Origin: Sphingobium lactosutens
Lineage (GTDB): Bacteria; Pseudomonadota; Alphaproteobacteria; Sphingomonadales; Sphingomonadaceae
Length of the DNA: 64,000 nucleotides
Reading direction: 5' to 3'
NCBI RefSeq assembly: GCF_013393185.1
Contig: NZ_QJQX01000069.1
Location: 1-64,000 of the forward strand
The notes beneath the pieces were generated by a model. The model saw nothing but the letters and a program-made list of their open reading frames with translations, did no database searches and was not told where the DNA came from. A program made the translations under genes and the position numbers. Numbering within the stretch: position 1 is the stretch's first letter; every line of letters begins with the position of its first letter. This document shows, piece by piece, positions 34,564 to 42,396 of this stretch.

Positions 34564-35061
34564 ATGCCATCCCTTCCGATCGAGGACCGGATCGCGCTGC
34601 AGGATCTGATCGCCGCCTATAGCTGGGCGCTCGACACCGGCGATGTCGATGCGCTTGTCGCCTGCTTCACGCCTGACGCGCGCATGGTGGAGGAAGTGTT
34701 CGAAGATCCCGACATCTGGGAAGGACATGAAGGGATTCGCGGCATTGCCGAACATTATCGCAATGCACCGGGCTTCCCCGGCCGCCAGCATCATGTAACC
34801 CAGACCCAATATACGGCTCAGGACGATGGAAGCTGCAAGATGCGCTCCTTTGCCTTCGTGACGGAATGCGAGGGTGAGCCACCCTATCTACTGCGCTTTG
34901 CAGGCTGGTATGACGATCATGCGATGAAGGATAGGGACGGGCAATGGCGCTTCCACCGTCGCACCGTCCGCCTCTGGGACGGGGAGGTGCTGAAGAATTT
35001 TCCCGGTCATGGCCATTGGGTGCCACGCAAACGACCGGAGTCGCTCATTATCAAGCGCTGA
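34564..35061 (+). CDS. SnoaL/NTF2-like protein of the stilbene-cleavage regulon
   Basis: The protein has 165 residues in a single NTF2-fold domain (IEDRIALQDLIAAYSWALDTGDVDALVACFTPDA at the start, then a long C-terminal sheet). ATG 34564 is chosen because AAGGAG lies at 34549-34554. It is divergent from nmrA-PQQ-GMC across an operator. NTF2-fold gamma-formaldehyde lyases (LdpA of Novosphingobium) make lignostilbene from beta-1 dimers, the substrate for dioxygenases like the one encoded here. A comparable lyase function is possible, not proven. Confidence 0.75.
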   Translation: MPSLPIEDRIALQDLIAAYSWALDTGDVDALVACFTPDARMVEEVFEDPDIWEGHEGIRGIAEHYRNAPGFPGRQHHVTQTQYTAQDDGSCKMRSFAFVTECEGEPPYLLRFAGWYDDHAMKDRDGQWRFHRRTVRLWDGEVLKNFPGHGHWVPRKRPESLIIKR

Positions 35062-35102
35062 GCGGTTGCCTAAATCGCTGCCTCGATATAGTCAGACAAT
35101 AT

Positions 35103-35969
35103 ATGGGGCAGCAGACATTCATCGCCGTTGATTGGGGGACCACCAATCGCCGCGCCTATCTCATCAAAAATGGCACGGTCGTCGACACCGAACGGGATTC
35201 GCTCGGCGTAACGGCCGTCCCGGCCGGTGGTTTCGAAGAAGAGGTCGCGAAGCTGCGCGACCGCCATGGTGGCGCGCCGGTCGTGCTGGCCGGCATGGTC
35301 GGATCCAATCGCGGGTGGGTGGATGCAGGCTATGTGTCGACGCCTGCGACGCTTGAGGCACTGGCGACCGCGGTGGTGCACCCGATGGACGGCGTACTCA
35401 TCATTCCCGGTGTCCGCCATGTAGCAGAGGGACGCGGCGATGTGATGCGCGGCGAAGAAGTCCAGCTTCTGGGCGCGCTTGCTGCCGGCCTTGCCCCGGC
35501 CGACGCTCTGCTCTGCCAGCCCGGCACCCATTGCAAATGGGCCTGGATGAAGGACGGCACATTGTCCGCCTTCGTCACCGCCATGACCGGCGAGATGTTC
35601 GCTCTGCTCAAGGCGCATGCCCTGATCGGGCAGGAAATGACCGGCGAGGTCACGCCCGGCGCGGCTTTTGTGCAAGGCGTGCGGGAAGGCGGGCGGGGCG
35701 ACCTGCTCGCGTCGCTGTTTGGCGTTCGGCCCGCCAGCCTGCTGAGCCTGCGCGATCGCGAGGATGCCGCCGCCTTCGTAAGCGGACTACTGATCGGCGC
35801 CGACTGCGCCAGCCATGCGGGCAAGGGCGAAGTCCATCTGCTGGCCGATCCGGCGCTGGGCGCGCTCTACAGCCAAGCCATCACCGAACTCGGCGGCACA
35901 CCGCTGCTGATCGACAGTCATACGGCCTTCATCGCCGGCGTGACCCGTCTTTGGGAGTATCTGTCATGA
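35103..35969 (+). CDS. dgoK: 2-dehydro-3-deoxygalactonokinase
   Basis: The protein has about 288 residues with the DgoK fold: FIAVDWGTTNRRAYLI phosphate loop at the N-terminus, GEEVQLLGAL, and LCQPGTHCKWAWMKDG in the middle. It phosphorylates 2-keto-3-deoxy-galactonate at O6. It starts 41 bases after the SnoaL-like stop, so it may be read from the upstream operator-controlled promoter. It overlaps dgoA by four bases (ATGA), forming a kinase-aldolase pair. Confidence 0.93.
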   Translation: MGQQTFIAVDWGTTNRRAYLIKNGTVVDTERDSLGVTAVPAGGFEEEVAKLRDRHGGAPVVLAGMVGSNRGWVDAGYVSTPATLEALATAVVHPMDGVLIIPGVRHVAEGRGDVMRGEEVQLLGALAAGLAPADALLCQPGTHCKWAWMKDGTLSAFVTAMTGEMFALLKAHALIGQEMTGEVTPGAAFVQGVREGGRGDLLASLFGVRPASLLSLRDREDAAAFVSGLLIGADCASHAGKGEVHLLADPALGALYSQAITELGGTPLLIDSHTAFIAGVTRLWEYLS

Positions 35970-36598
35970 GTCTCGATTTCGCCACCGCCTTCGACCGCTG
36001 CCCGCTGGTCGCGATCTTGCGCGGCGTCCGCCCGGACGAAGTCGAGGCGGTCGGCGACGAACTGGTCGGAGCCGGCTTCACCCTGATCGAAGTGCCGATG
36101 AACTCGCCCGATCCGCTCGACAGTATAGGCAGGCTGGCGCGCCGGTTCGAGGGACAGGCACTGGTCGGGGCAGGTACGGTGCTGACCACGGAACAGGTCG
36201 CTCAGGTGCAAGGCGTCGGCGGACAACTCATCATCTCACCGAACAGCGACCTTGCAGTCATTGCCGCGACGGCCAAGGCTGGCATGATCTCCATGCCCGG
36301 CTATTTCACCCCGACCGAAGGCTTTGCCGCCGTCCAGGCCGGCGCCACAGCGCTGAAGCTCTTCCCGGCCGAAGCCGCGACGCCCACCGTGCTGAAGGCA
36401 CAGCGCGCAGTCTTCCCGAAGACACTACCGGTATTGGTCGTGGGCGGCATCAATCCCGGCAATATGGGGCCATGGGTGCAGGCAGGCGCGAACGGCTTTG
36501 GCCTAGGCTCCGCCCTCTACAAGCCCGGCGCCACGGCGCTGCAGGTCGGCGAAGCAGCCCGAGCGTTCATAAGTGGCTGGAAAGCAACCCTGGGCTGA
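35966..36598 (+). CDS. dgoA: 2-dehydro-3-deoxy-6-phosphogalactonate aldolase
   Basis: The 210-residue class I aldolase has the KDPG/KDPGal fold, with Glu42 (IEVPMNSPDP) and the Schiff-base Lys131 (ALKLFPAE). It splits KDP-galactonate into pyruvate and glyceraldehyde-3-phosphate, completing the De Ley-Doudoroff route for galactose. The MNSP motif is typical of the galactonate rather than the gluconate aldolase. It is translationally coupled to dgoK. Galactonate dehydratase and galactose dehydrogenase are not in the window. Confidence 0.92.
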   Translation: MSLDFATAFDRCPLVAILRGVRPDEVEAVGDELVGAGFTLIEVPMNSPDPLDSIGRLARRFEGQALVGAGTVLTTEQVAQVQGVGGQLIISPNSDLAVIAATAKAGMISMPGYFTPTEGFAAVQAGATALKLFPAEAATPTVLKAQRAVFPKTLPVLVVGGINPGNMGPWVQAGANGFGLGSALYKPGATALQVGEAARAFISGWKATLG

Positions 36599-36734
36599 TC
36601 GACAGCCTGACTTTCATGACAGGGTGGCGTCTTTTTCATGAAGCAGGCCGACCCTGAACTTTCATATCACTGCCGCTTTACTTTCGCGGTCATGACCCAT
36701 TGTTCCGCTAGGCGCATCGGCGGGGGTCTTGATC

Positions 36735-37829
36735 ATGCTGAAGCCTTTGCGCGCACTTTTGTTCGCGAGCCTGACGGTAATGGCGGCGACCGGATCTACC
36801 GGCAGCCGCCCCGTCGCCTATGCCGCCCTTGACGGGTTGAACGCCCCCGCACCACGCGACGGGCAACTGTCGGTGATGACCTATAATGTGCAGGGACTCC
36901 CCTGGCCCATCGCATGGGGTCGGGAAGAAGCACTGACCAAGATCGGCGATCGGCTGGCGACATTACGTCGCGCAGGACGACAGCCGCATATCGTCTTGCT
37001 CCAGGAAGCTTTCACGCCGGAAGCCGCCGGCATCGCGCGCCGCGCCGGCTATGCCCATGTCGCCACGGGTCCGGGGACAGAGTTAGCGCCCTCCCCGCCA
37101 GCAACGGCCACGGATCGCGCCTATCTCGCGCAGGCCCGTTGGGATCGGGGCGAAGCGATGGGCAAGCGTTTCGGCAGCGGCCTGATGATCCTGTCCGATT
37201 ATCCGATCGTCGGACAGGCGCGCATGGCCTTTCCCGCCTTTGCCTGCGCCGGGTTCGATTGCCTCGCCAACAAGGGCGTTCTCATCGCGCACATCGCCGT
37301 GCCGGGCTTCGCCGCGCCGGTCAGCATCGTCAACACCCATCTCAACGCGCGCAAGGCGGCCGGGGTGCCGATCAGCCGATCGCAGCGGGCTTTCACACGG
37401 CAAGTCGCGCTGCTGGCCGCTTTCGTGGGCGCGCAGGTACCCCGGGGGCACAGCCTTGTCCTGGGTGGAGACATGAATATCGGCGGCGATCCCGCCCGCA
37501 ATGTCGCCTTCTTCCGCCATTGGGCGCATTCAGACTATATATTCGTCAAGCCGGCTCTCGGTGGCGTCCGGCGTGCCCTGAACCTTCCCTACCAGATCGA
37601 TCGCGACGCCCTCGCCGCTTCGGCAGCACGCGCCAAAGACTGGCTGTTCGCTCGCGATGAGCAGGGTCGCCCGATGGTGGTGACGCAAGCATCGGTCCCC
37701 TTCGGCCAGGAAGCCGACGGAGCACCACTGTCCGACCATTATGGCTACGCCCTCACCTACGCTCCAACCGGTCGACCGGAGGAACCGGACGTGCGGCTGG
37801 CGGCGCTGGCGGTGGAGGATCAGCCATGA
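36735..37829 (+). CDS. Secreted endonuclease/exonuclease/phosphatase-family phosphodiesterase
   Basis: The protein has 364 residues with a signal peptide (to about residue 30). The catalytic set of the EEP fold is visible: MTYNVQGLPWP (Asn), LLQEAF (Glu), GSGLMILSDYPI, VNTHLNARK (His), LGGDMNIGGD (Asp-x-Asn) and the terminal SDH in LSDHYGYAL. The order and spacing resemble bacterial sphingomyelinase-like members more than DNA nucleases. It overlaps the next gene by four bases. A phospholipid- or phosphodiester-hydrolysing role in the periplasm is an inference. Confidence 0.85.
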   Translation: MLKPLRALLFASLTVMAATGSTGSRPVAYAALDGLNAPAPRDGQLSVMTYNVQGLPWPIAWGREEALTKIGDRLATLRRAGRQPHIVLLQEAFTPEAAGIARRAGYAHVATGPGTELAPSPPATATDRAYLAQARWDRGEAMGKRFGSGLMILSDYPIVGQARMAFPAFACAGFDCLANKGVLIAHIAVPGFAAPVSIVNTHLNARKAAGVPISRSQRAFTRQVALLAAFVGAQVPRGHSLVLGGDMNIGGDPARNVAFFRHWAHSDYIFVKPALGGVRRALNLPYQIDRDALAASAARAKDWLFARDEQGRPMVVTQASVPFGQEADGAPLSDHYGYALTYAPTGRPEEPDVRLAALAVEDQP

Positions 37830-38986
37830 GGCGCCTGCTGAGCGGCCTTGTCCTCCTGCCCAGCCTATGCTCGCCGGCATTGGCGCAAATTCATTCCATC
37901 GACCAGAGCGCGCGCTTCACTCTGAAGCCACAGCTACGGACCACATCGCCACGCATTCCAGCCACGCCCCGGCGGCAGGCACCGTTCACATCGATGAACG
38001 AGCCGCCAGCGCGCGACGAAGCCGCCGTCATCTTCATCGTCGCGCGAAAGACGATCCAGTTTTCGCAGCAACGCGAAAGCGGCGCGCGTGCGGCCATGCC
38101 GCTGGCGGGTCATCTTTCCCGCACGCGCGTCCGGACTATTAAGGTCGAAGGCGTGCTGCCTATGGATGATCGCACGATCCTGCGTCTCGGCTGGTCGGGC
38201 GGTAAATATAGCAACCGTAATGCCAATGCGACCGCCGCCTACAGCAACGCTAATCTGCGCGCCAGCGACTGGTTCCAGCCGCATGCCGCTCTGCATTTGG
38301 CGGCGGGACGCAATGTCCTGCTGCGCGCCAGCTATGATGAAAACCTGCTGGCCTATGCCGATATCGGCATGAGCGGCCCGCTGGCGCTGACGCGCGAGGA
38401 TTTTCGCGCAATGCAGGCGCATTTGCGACCGGAGCGCCATCGTCGCCTCGCCTTTGGCGCAGACTGGGCGGTGGCGCCTGCGCTGCGCCTATCATTCGAT
38501 GTCTATGACGGGCGCCTCATGGATCGCCTGACCTTTGCCGACGGTGGTGCGCTCCCAGTCAATCGCGGTTCGGCCGATCTGCGCGGCCTCATCCTCGCCG
38601 CGACACATCGGCCGACGCCCCATTTCAATTGGTCGCTGCGCTATGGCCGCGCCATCGTGAACCGGATCGAAGGCGGCATGGTGCACGAGACGCAACTTGC
38701 GGCCGAAGGGCAGTGGCACGCCGGTCCATGGCGTGCCAGCCTGCGCGCCGCACGGACCAGCACGCCCGCCTTGTTGTTGCCGACAGATATTCATGACCGG
38801 TCGATCCGCGTTCGGGCCGCCATCAGTTGCCAGCCGGTGGCCACGCCTGGGTTGACCCTCGGCCTGCGTATTGCAGATCCCGACCGGCAGGCCAGCAGCA
38901 GCTTCACCGCATCCGATGCGCCGCTCGGACTGCGCGCGCAGGACCAGGCCCGCAGCCTGATGCTCTCCGCCAGCCTTGCGCTCTGA
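37826..38986 (+). CDS. Outer-membrane beta-barrel protein without plug domain
   Basis: The protein has 386 residues with a signal peptide ending PALAQ. The remainder is dominated by alternating amphipathic strands, with motifs like those in the C-terminal half of TonB-dependent receptors (FQPHAALHLAAGRNVLLRASYDE, and a final strand RSLMLSASLAL). No plug domain or TonB box is visible. Either it is a truncated receptor barrel or a distinct small porin-like family. ATGA overlap with the EEP phosphodiesterase indicates coupled translation. Function unknown. Confidence 0.6.
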   Translation: MRRLLSGLVLLPSLCSPALAQIHSIDQSARFTLKPQLRTTSPRIPATPRRQAPFTSMNEPPARDEAAVIFIVARKTIQFSQQRESGARAAMPLAGHLSRTRVRTIKVEGVLPMDDRTILRLGWSGGKYSNRNANATAAYSNANLRASDWFQPHAALHLAAGRNVLLRASYDENLLAYADIGMSGPLALTREDFRAMQAHLRPERHRRLAFGADWAVAPALRLSFDVYDGRLMDRLTFADGGALPVNRGSADLRGLILAATHRPTPHFNWSLRYGRAIVNRIEGGMVHETQLAAEGQWHAGPWRASLRAARTSTPALLLPTDIHDRSIRVRAAISCQPVATPGLTLGLRIADPDRQASSSFTASDAPLGLRAQDQARSLMLSASLAL

Positions 38987-39047
38987 CTGCCATTTTTCTG
39001 TAGCCTTTGCCACCTATCGCTCCGCGCTTCATGACGGGAGCAGCAAT

Positions 39048-39887
39048 ATGACGGGTCGTCTGTTTTCCATGTTCGCCATCGGGGCTGGCCTGATCGCGTC
39101 GGCCATGGCCGTGGCGCAAGACGATATGGATGCGCCGTCGCCACCGCCCGCCGCCGTGACGGTCCGGCTGGCCGCGCCCGAAGCAAATCAGGGCGTGGCG
39201 TCGGGCGGCACCTATCTTTATGCGATCGACAATGATCGCATCGGCAAATATCGCATTGTCGACGGCCGTCGCGTCGCCAGCTGGCAGGGTGAGCGCCGCC
39301 TTTTTCCCCACATGAACAGTTGCACAGTAACGGGCCGCGAATTGATATGCGCCGCATCCAACTATCCCGCCGTGCCGCAGACCAGCGCGGTCGAGATTTT
39401 CGACACGCGGACGCTGCGCCATCTGCGTACAGTCAGCCTGGGCCTTGGTCCCGGCTCCCTGACCGTCATGGATCGTCACGCTGGAAAATGGTGGGCGGTC
39501 TTCGCCAATTATGCCGGCAAGGGCGGCGAGCCGGGGCGCGACCATCGCTATACGCTGTTGGTCCGGATGGATGACCAGTTTCGGCAGGAAGCGGCCTGGA
39601 CCTTCCCTCCCGCGGTGCTGGCGCGGTTCGCGCCCAAAAGCTGTTCGGGCCTCAGTTGGAGCAATGACGGCCACCTTTTCGTCACAGGCCATGACCGGCC
39701 GGAAATTTACGAACTGGCGCTGCCCGGCGCCGGATCGACGCTGGAACTACGCCGGACAATCGGATTCGCATCGCCGGGACAGGCGATCGATTGGGATCCG
39801 GTGAAGCCTGGCATGCTCTGGTCGATAGACCGCGCTCATTCCCAAATGATCGCGAGCATGATCGACACCGACGGCGCCGAGAAATGA
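39048..39887 (+). CDS. Secreted hypothetical protein, beta-propeller-like
   Basis: The protein has about 279 residues with a signal peptide (to MAVAQ). Repeated short beta motifs (YLYAIDNDRIGKYRIVDGR, VEIFDTRTLRHLRTVSLG, SWSNDGHLFVTGHDRPEIYEL) suggest a propeller. The same rhythm appears in proteins that sense or bind sugars or lipids outside the cell. It is preceded by GGGAG and lies 61 bases after the barrel gene, so it probably completes a three-gene operon. I recognise no named family. Confidence 0.6.
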   Translation: MTGRLFSMFAIGAGLIASAMAVAQDDMDAPSPPPAAVTVRLAAPEANQGVASGGTYLYAIDNDRIGKYRIVDGRRVASWQGERRLFPHMNSCTVTGRELICAASNYPAVPQTSAVEIFDTRTLRHLRTVSLGLGPGSLTVMDRHAGKWWAVFANYAGKGGEPGRDHRYTLLVRMDDQFRQEAAWTFPPAVLARFAPKSCSGLSWSNDGHLFVTGHDRPEIYELALPGAGSTLELRRTIGFASPGQAIDWDPVKPGMLWSIDRAHSQMIASMIDTDGAEK

Positions 39888-39923
39888 ACGGGACATATCG
39901 GCGTGTCATCCGCGAAATGATGC

Positions 39924-39944
39924 TAATGCGATTGACTCGCATTA
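39924..39944. promoter_or_regulatory. Fur-type box upstream of the siderophore receptor
   Basis: The arms TAATGCGA (39924-39931) and TCGCATTA (39937-39944) are perfect reverse complements with a 5-base spacer (TTGAC). This matches alphaproteobacterial Fur sites built on TGCGAnT. It lies 49 bases before the receptor start. Confidence 0.75.
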
Positions 39945-39992
39945 TTTAACTCCTCTAACGGCGCTTACATTGTCCGTTATCAGGGGAATCAC

Positions 39993-42086
39993 ATGCATCG
40001 CCATTCGCGCCATCTGCTGATCGTCGGTGCCGTCGCCGTCCTTTCCGTCGGCCAGGCATGGGCTGCAGAGGAGGGCGCTCCTGCCGGCGATGATTCCAGC
40101 ATCATCGTCACCGGTGTCGCGAACCAGGCTATCACATCCGCCACCAGTCTCTCCCTCACTTTGCGGGAAACGCCGCAATCGATCAGCATCATCAATCGCG
40201 AACGCATCGACGATTTCGCGTTGACCAATGTCAACGACCTGTTGGCACAGGCAGTTGGCATCAATGTCGAGCGGGTCGAGACCGATCGCACCTATTACAA
40301 TTCACGCGGCTTCGATATCACCAGCTTCCAGCTCGACGGTATCGGCCTGCCACTGATCTGGGGTATCCAATATGGCGACCTCGACACCGCGCTGTTCGAA
40401 AATGTCGAGACGATCCGCGGCGCCAATGCGCTCCTGACCGGTATCGGCAATCCATCCGCGACGATCAATTATGTACGCAAGCGGCCACTCGATCATTTCC
40501 AGGCAACGGGCGACTTTCAGCTCGGCTCGCGGGACTTGTGGCGTGGGGAGGGTGACGTATCGGTTCCACTGACCGACACGGTCGCGGCACGCATCACTTA
40601 CGCCCATGAGGAGCGGGATTCCTATCTCGACCATAATCGCAACAATCGCGATGTGATAAGCGCTATCGTCAGCTGGCAGGTTACGCCCCAGCTCAAGGCG
40701 ACAGCCGGCTATAGCCGGCAGGAGAATAATAGTGACGGCGTACTTTGGGGTGCCTTGCCGCTGGTCTACAGCGATGGCACCCACATCTCCTATCCACGCT
40801 CGGCCTCGACCTCGGCCGACTGGACCTACTGGAATACGACCGATACCACGGCCTTTGCAGAAATCGCCTATGGCTTCACCAATGGCTGGTCGGTGAAGGG
40901 CGTCTTCACCTACAAAAGGTTCGAGGAAAACGCCAAGCTGCTCTACGCCTATGGGACACCCGATCCGGTCACAGGGCTGGGCGTTCATGGCATGGCGGGC
41001 ATCTATCCATCCGATTATAAACAATATCTGGGTGATTTCTACGCATCCGGCCCGGTCCGTCTGTTCGGCCGCGAACATAGCCTGGCTTTCGGCCTATCCA
41101 CCGCCAAGCGCGACGGCTGGGAATATGAAGGATTTTCGTTCGAGGATATCGTCTATTCACCGGTTGACCAGTGGGATCGGGCGTCGATCGCCGAACCCGA
41201 TTTCCCCGATACGTATCTGGCTGCCCGCAGCACCGACAGGCTGACCCGCGCCTATGGCGCTGCGCACCTGAGCCTGGCTGATAATCTGAAGGCCGTGGTC
41301 GGCGCCAGCGCCATATGGCTCAAATCGACGGGCTACAGCTATGGCGCCGATCTTTATCGCAAGGACAGCAAGCTCAGCCCCTATGCCGGCCTTGTCGCGG
41401 ACCTGACGACCAATATCTCGCTCTATGCGAGCTACACCGACATCTATAATCCGCAGACCGAAGTCGATGTGAACAATGTCAGGCTTGATCCGGCCAAGGG
41501 GACCAGCATCGAAGCCGGTGTAAAGAGCGAATGGCGGAACGGCAGGCTCTATGCGACGGCCGCGATCTTCCGTGCCAGGCAGAAAGGGTTGGCCGAGTTT
41601 GCCGGCACATTCGACGCGGATGGTGCAGGACAGGCGGGTGATAGCTATTATCGCGGAGTCGATACCACATCCAAGGGATTCGAATTGGAGATTGCCGGGC
41701 ATATCACCGAAAACTGGTCGTTGAGCGGCGGCTATACCTGGCTCGACATCGAGGATCCGGAAGGCAATGACACACGCACCTGGCTGCCGACCCAGACGCT
41801 GAAACTGTCCAGCACCTATGCGATTCCGGAATTGAACGATCTGAAGCTGGGAGCTCAACTGCGCTGGCAGAACGCAATCCGTGCGGCGGTCGATGTCGGC
41901 ACCTATCGGCAGAAGGGCTATGCCGTGCTCGATCTGATGGCGGGCATCCGCGTGGTCGATCATGTCCGTGCCAGGGTCAATGTCCGCAACGTCACCAACA
42001 AGCGCTATCTGAACAGCTTGATGTGGGAGCAAGCCTATTATGCGCCACCCCGCAATGTGCTGGCGACGCTGAGCGTGGAGTATTGA
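39993..42086 (+). CDS. TonB-dependent siderophore receptor
   Basis: The 697-residue receptor belongs to the FhuE/FpvA type. It has a signal peptide to AWAAEE, TonB-box-like SSIIVTGV, and the siderophore-class plug LRETPQSISIINRERIDDF, followed by VETIRGANALLTGIGNPSATINYVRKRP. The barrel ends with ATLSVEY. It imports a ferric siderophore across the outer membrane. The gene heads an iron operon with DUF3649, PepSY and DUF3325 genes, and a Fur box precedes it. The siderophore cannot be named from sequence. Confidence 0.9.
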   Translation: MHRHSRHLLIVGAVAVLSVGQAWAAEEGAPAGDDSSIIVTGVANQAITSATSLSLTLRETPQSISIINRERIDDFALTNVNDLLAQAVGINVERVETDRTYYNSRGFDITSFQLDGIGLPLIWGIQYGDLDTALFENVETIRGANALLTGIGNPSATINYVRKRPLDHFQATGDFQLGSRDLWRGEGDVSVPLTDTVAARITYAHEERDSYLDHNRNNRDVISAIVSWQVTPQLKATAGYSRQENNSDGVLWGALPLVYSDGTHISYPRSASTSADWTYWNTTDTTAFAEIAYGFTNGWSVKGVFTYKRFEENAKLLYAYGTPDPVTGLGVHGMAGIYPSDYKQYLGDFYASGPVRLFGREHSLAFGLSTAKRDGWEYEGFSFEDIVYSPVDQWDRASIAEPDFPDTYLAARSTDRLTRAYGAAHLSLADNLKAVVGASAIWLKSTGYSYGADLYRKDSKLSPYAGLVADLTTNISLYASYTDIYNPQTEVDVNNVRLDPAKGTSIEAGVKSEWRNGRLYATAAIFRARQKGLAEFAGTFDADGAGQAGDSYYRGVDTTSKGFELEIAGHITENWSLSGGYTWLDIEDPEGNDTRTWLPTQTLKLSSTYAIPELNDLKLGAQLRWQNAIRAAVDVGTYRQKGYAVLDLMAGIRVVDHVRARVNVRNVTNKRYLNSLMWEQAYYAPPRNVLATLSVEY

Positions 42087-42090
42087 TGGC

Positions 42091-42396
42091 ATGACGGCCG
42101 GGCTAAAGCGGCGGCAGGCTGGATGGCGTTACCGCGCCAATGTCGCGCTTCGCGTTCTGGCCGGAACCGTAGGCGCCTATCTGGTCGCTGCCCTCATGGC
42201 GGCCATGCTCGCGCGGACCCTGCCGATGAGCCGGGTGGAAGCGGTGACGAATGCAACCATGATCGCCTATCTGGTCGCGCCCGCGACAACGATCTGGGCC
42301 TTCCTGGCCCGCGGCCCCTGGCGTGCGCTTGCGGGTGTGGCACTGGCAGCCGGCGTGTTGGCGCTTATCATCTGGCTGGCGGGACCGCCGGCATGA
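42091..42396 (+). CDS. DUF3649-type small membrane protein
   Basis: The protein has 101 residues and three predicted helices. The RVLAGTVGAYLVAALMAAMLARTLPMSRVEAVTNATMIAYL stretch is characteristic of DUF3649 proteins found between siderophore receptors and PepSY reductases. It starts four bases after the receptor stop and overlaps the next gene by four (ATGA). Probably an accessory of iron uptake in the inner membrane. Confidence 0.8.
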   Translation: MTAGLKRRQAGWRYRANVALRVLAGTVGAYLVAALMAAMLARTLPMSRVEAVTNATMIAYLVAPATTIWAFLARGPWRALAGVALAAGVLALIIWLAGPPA

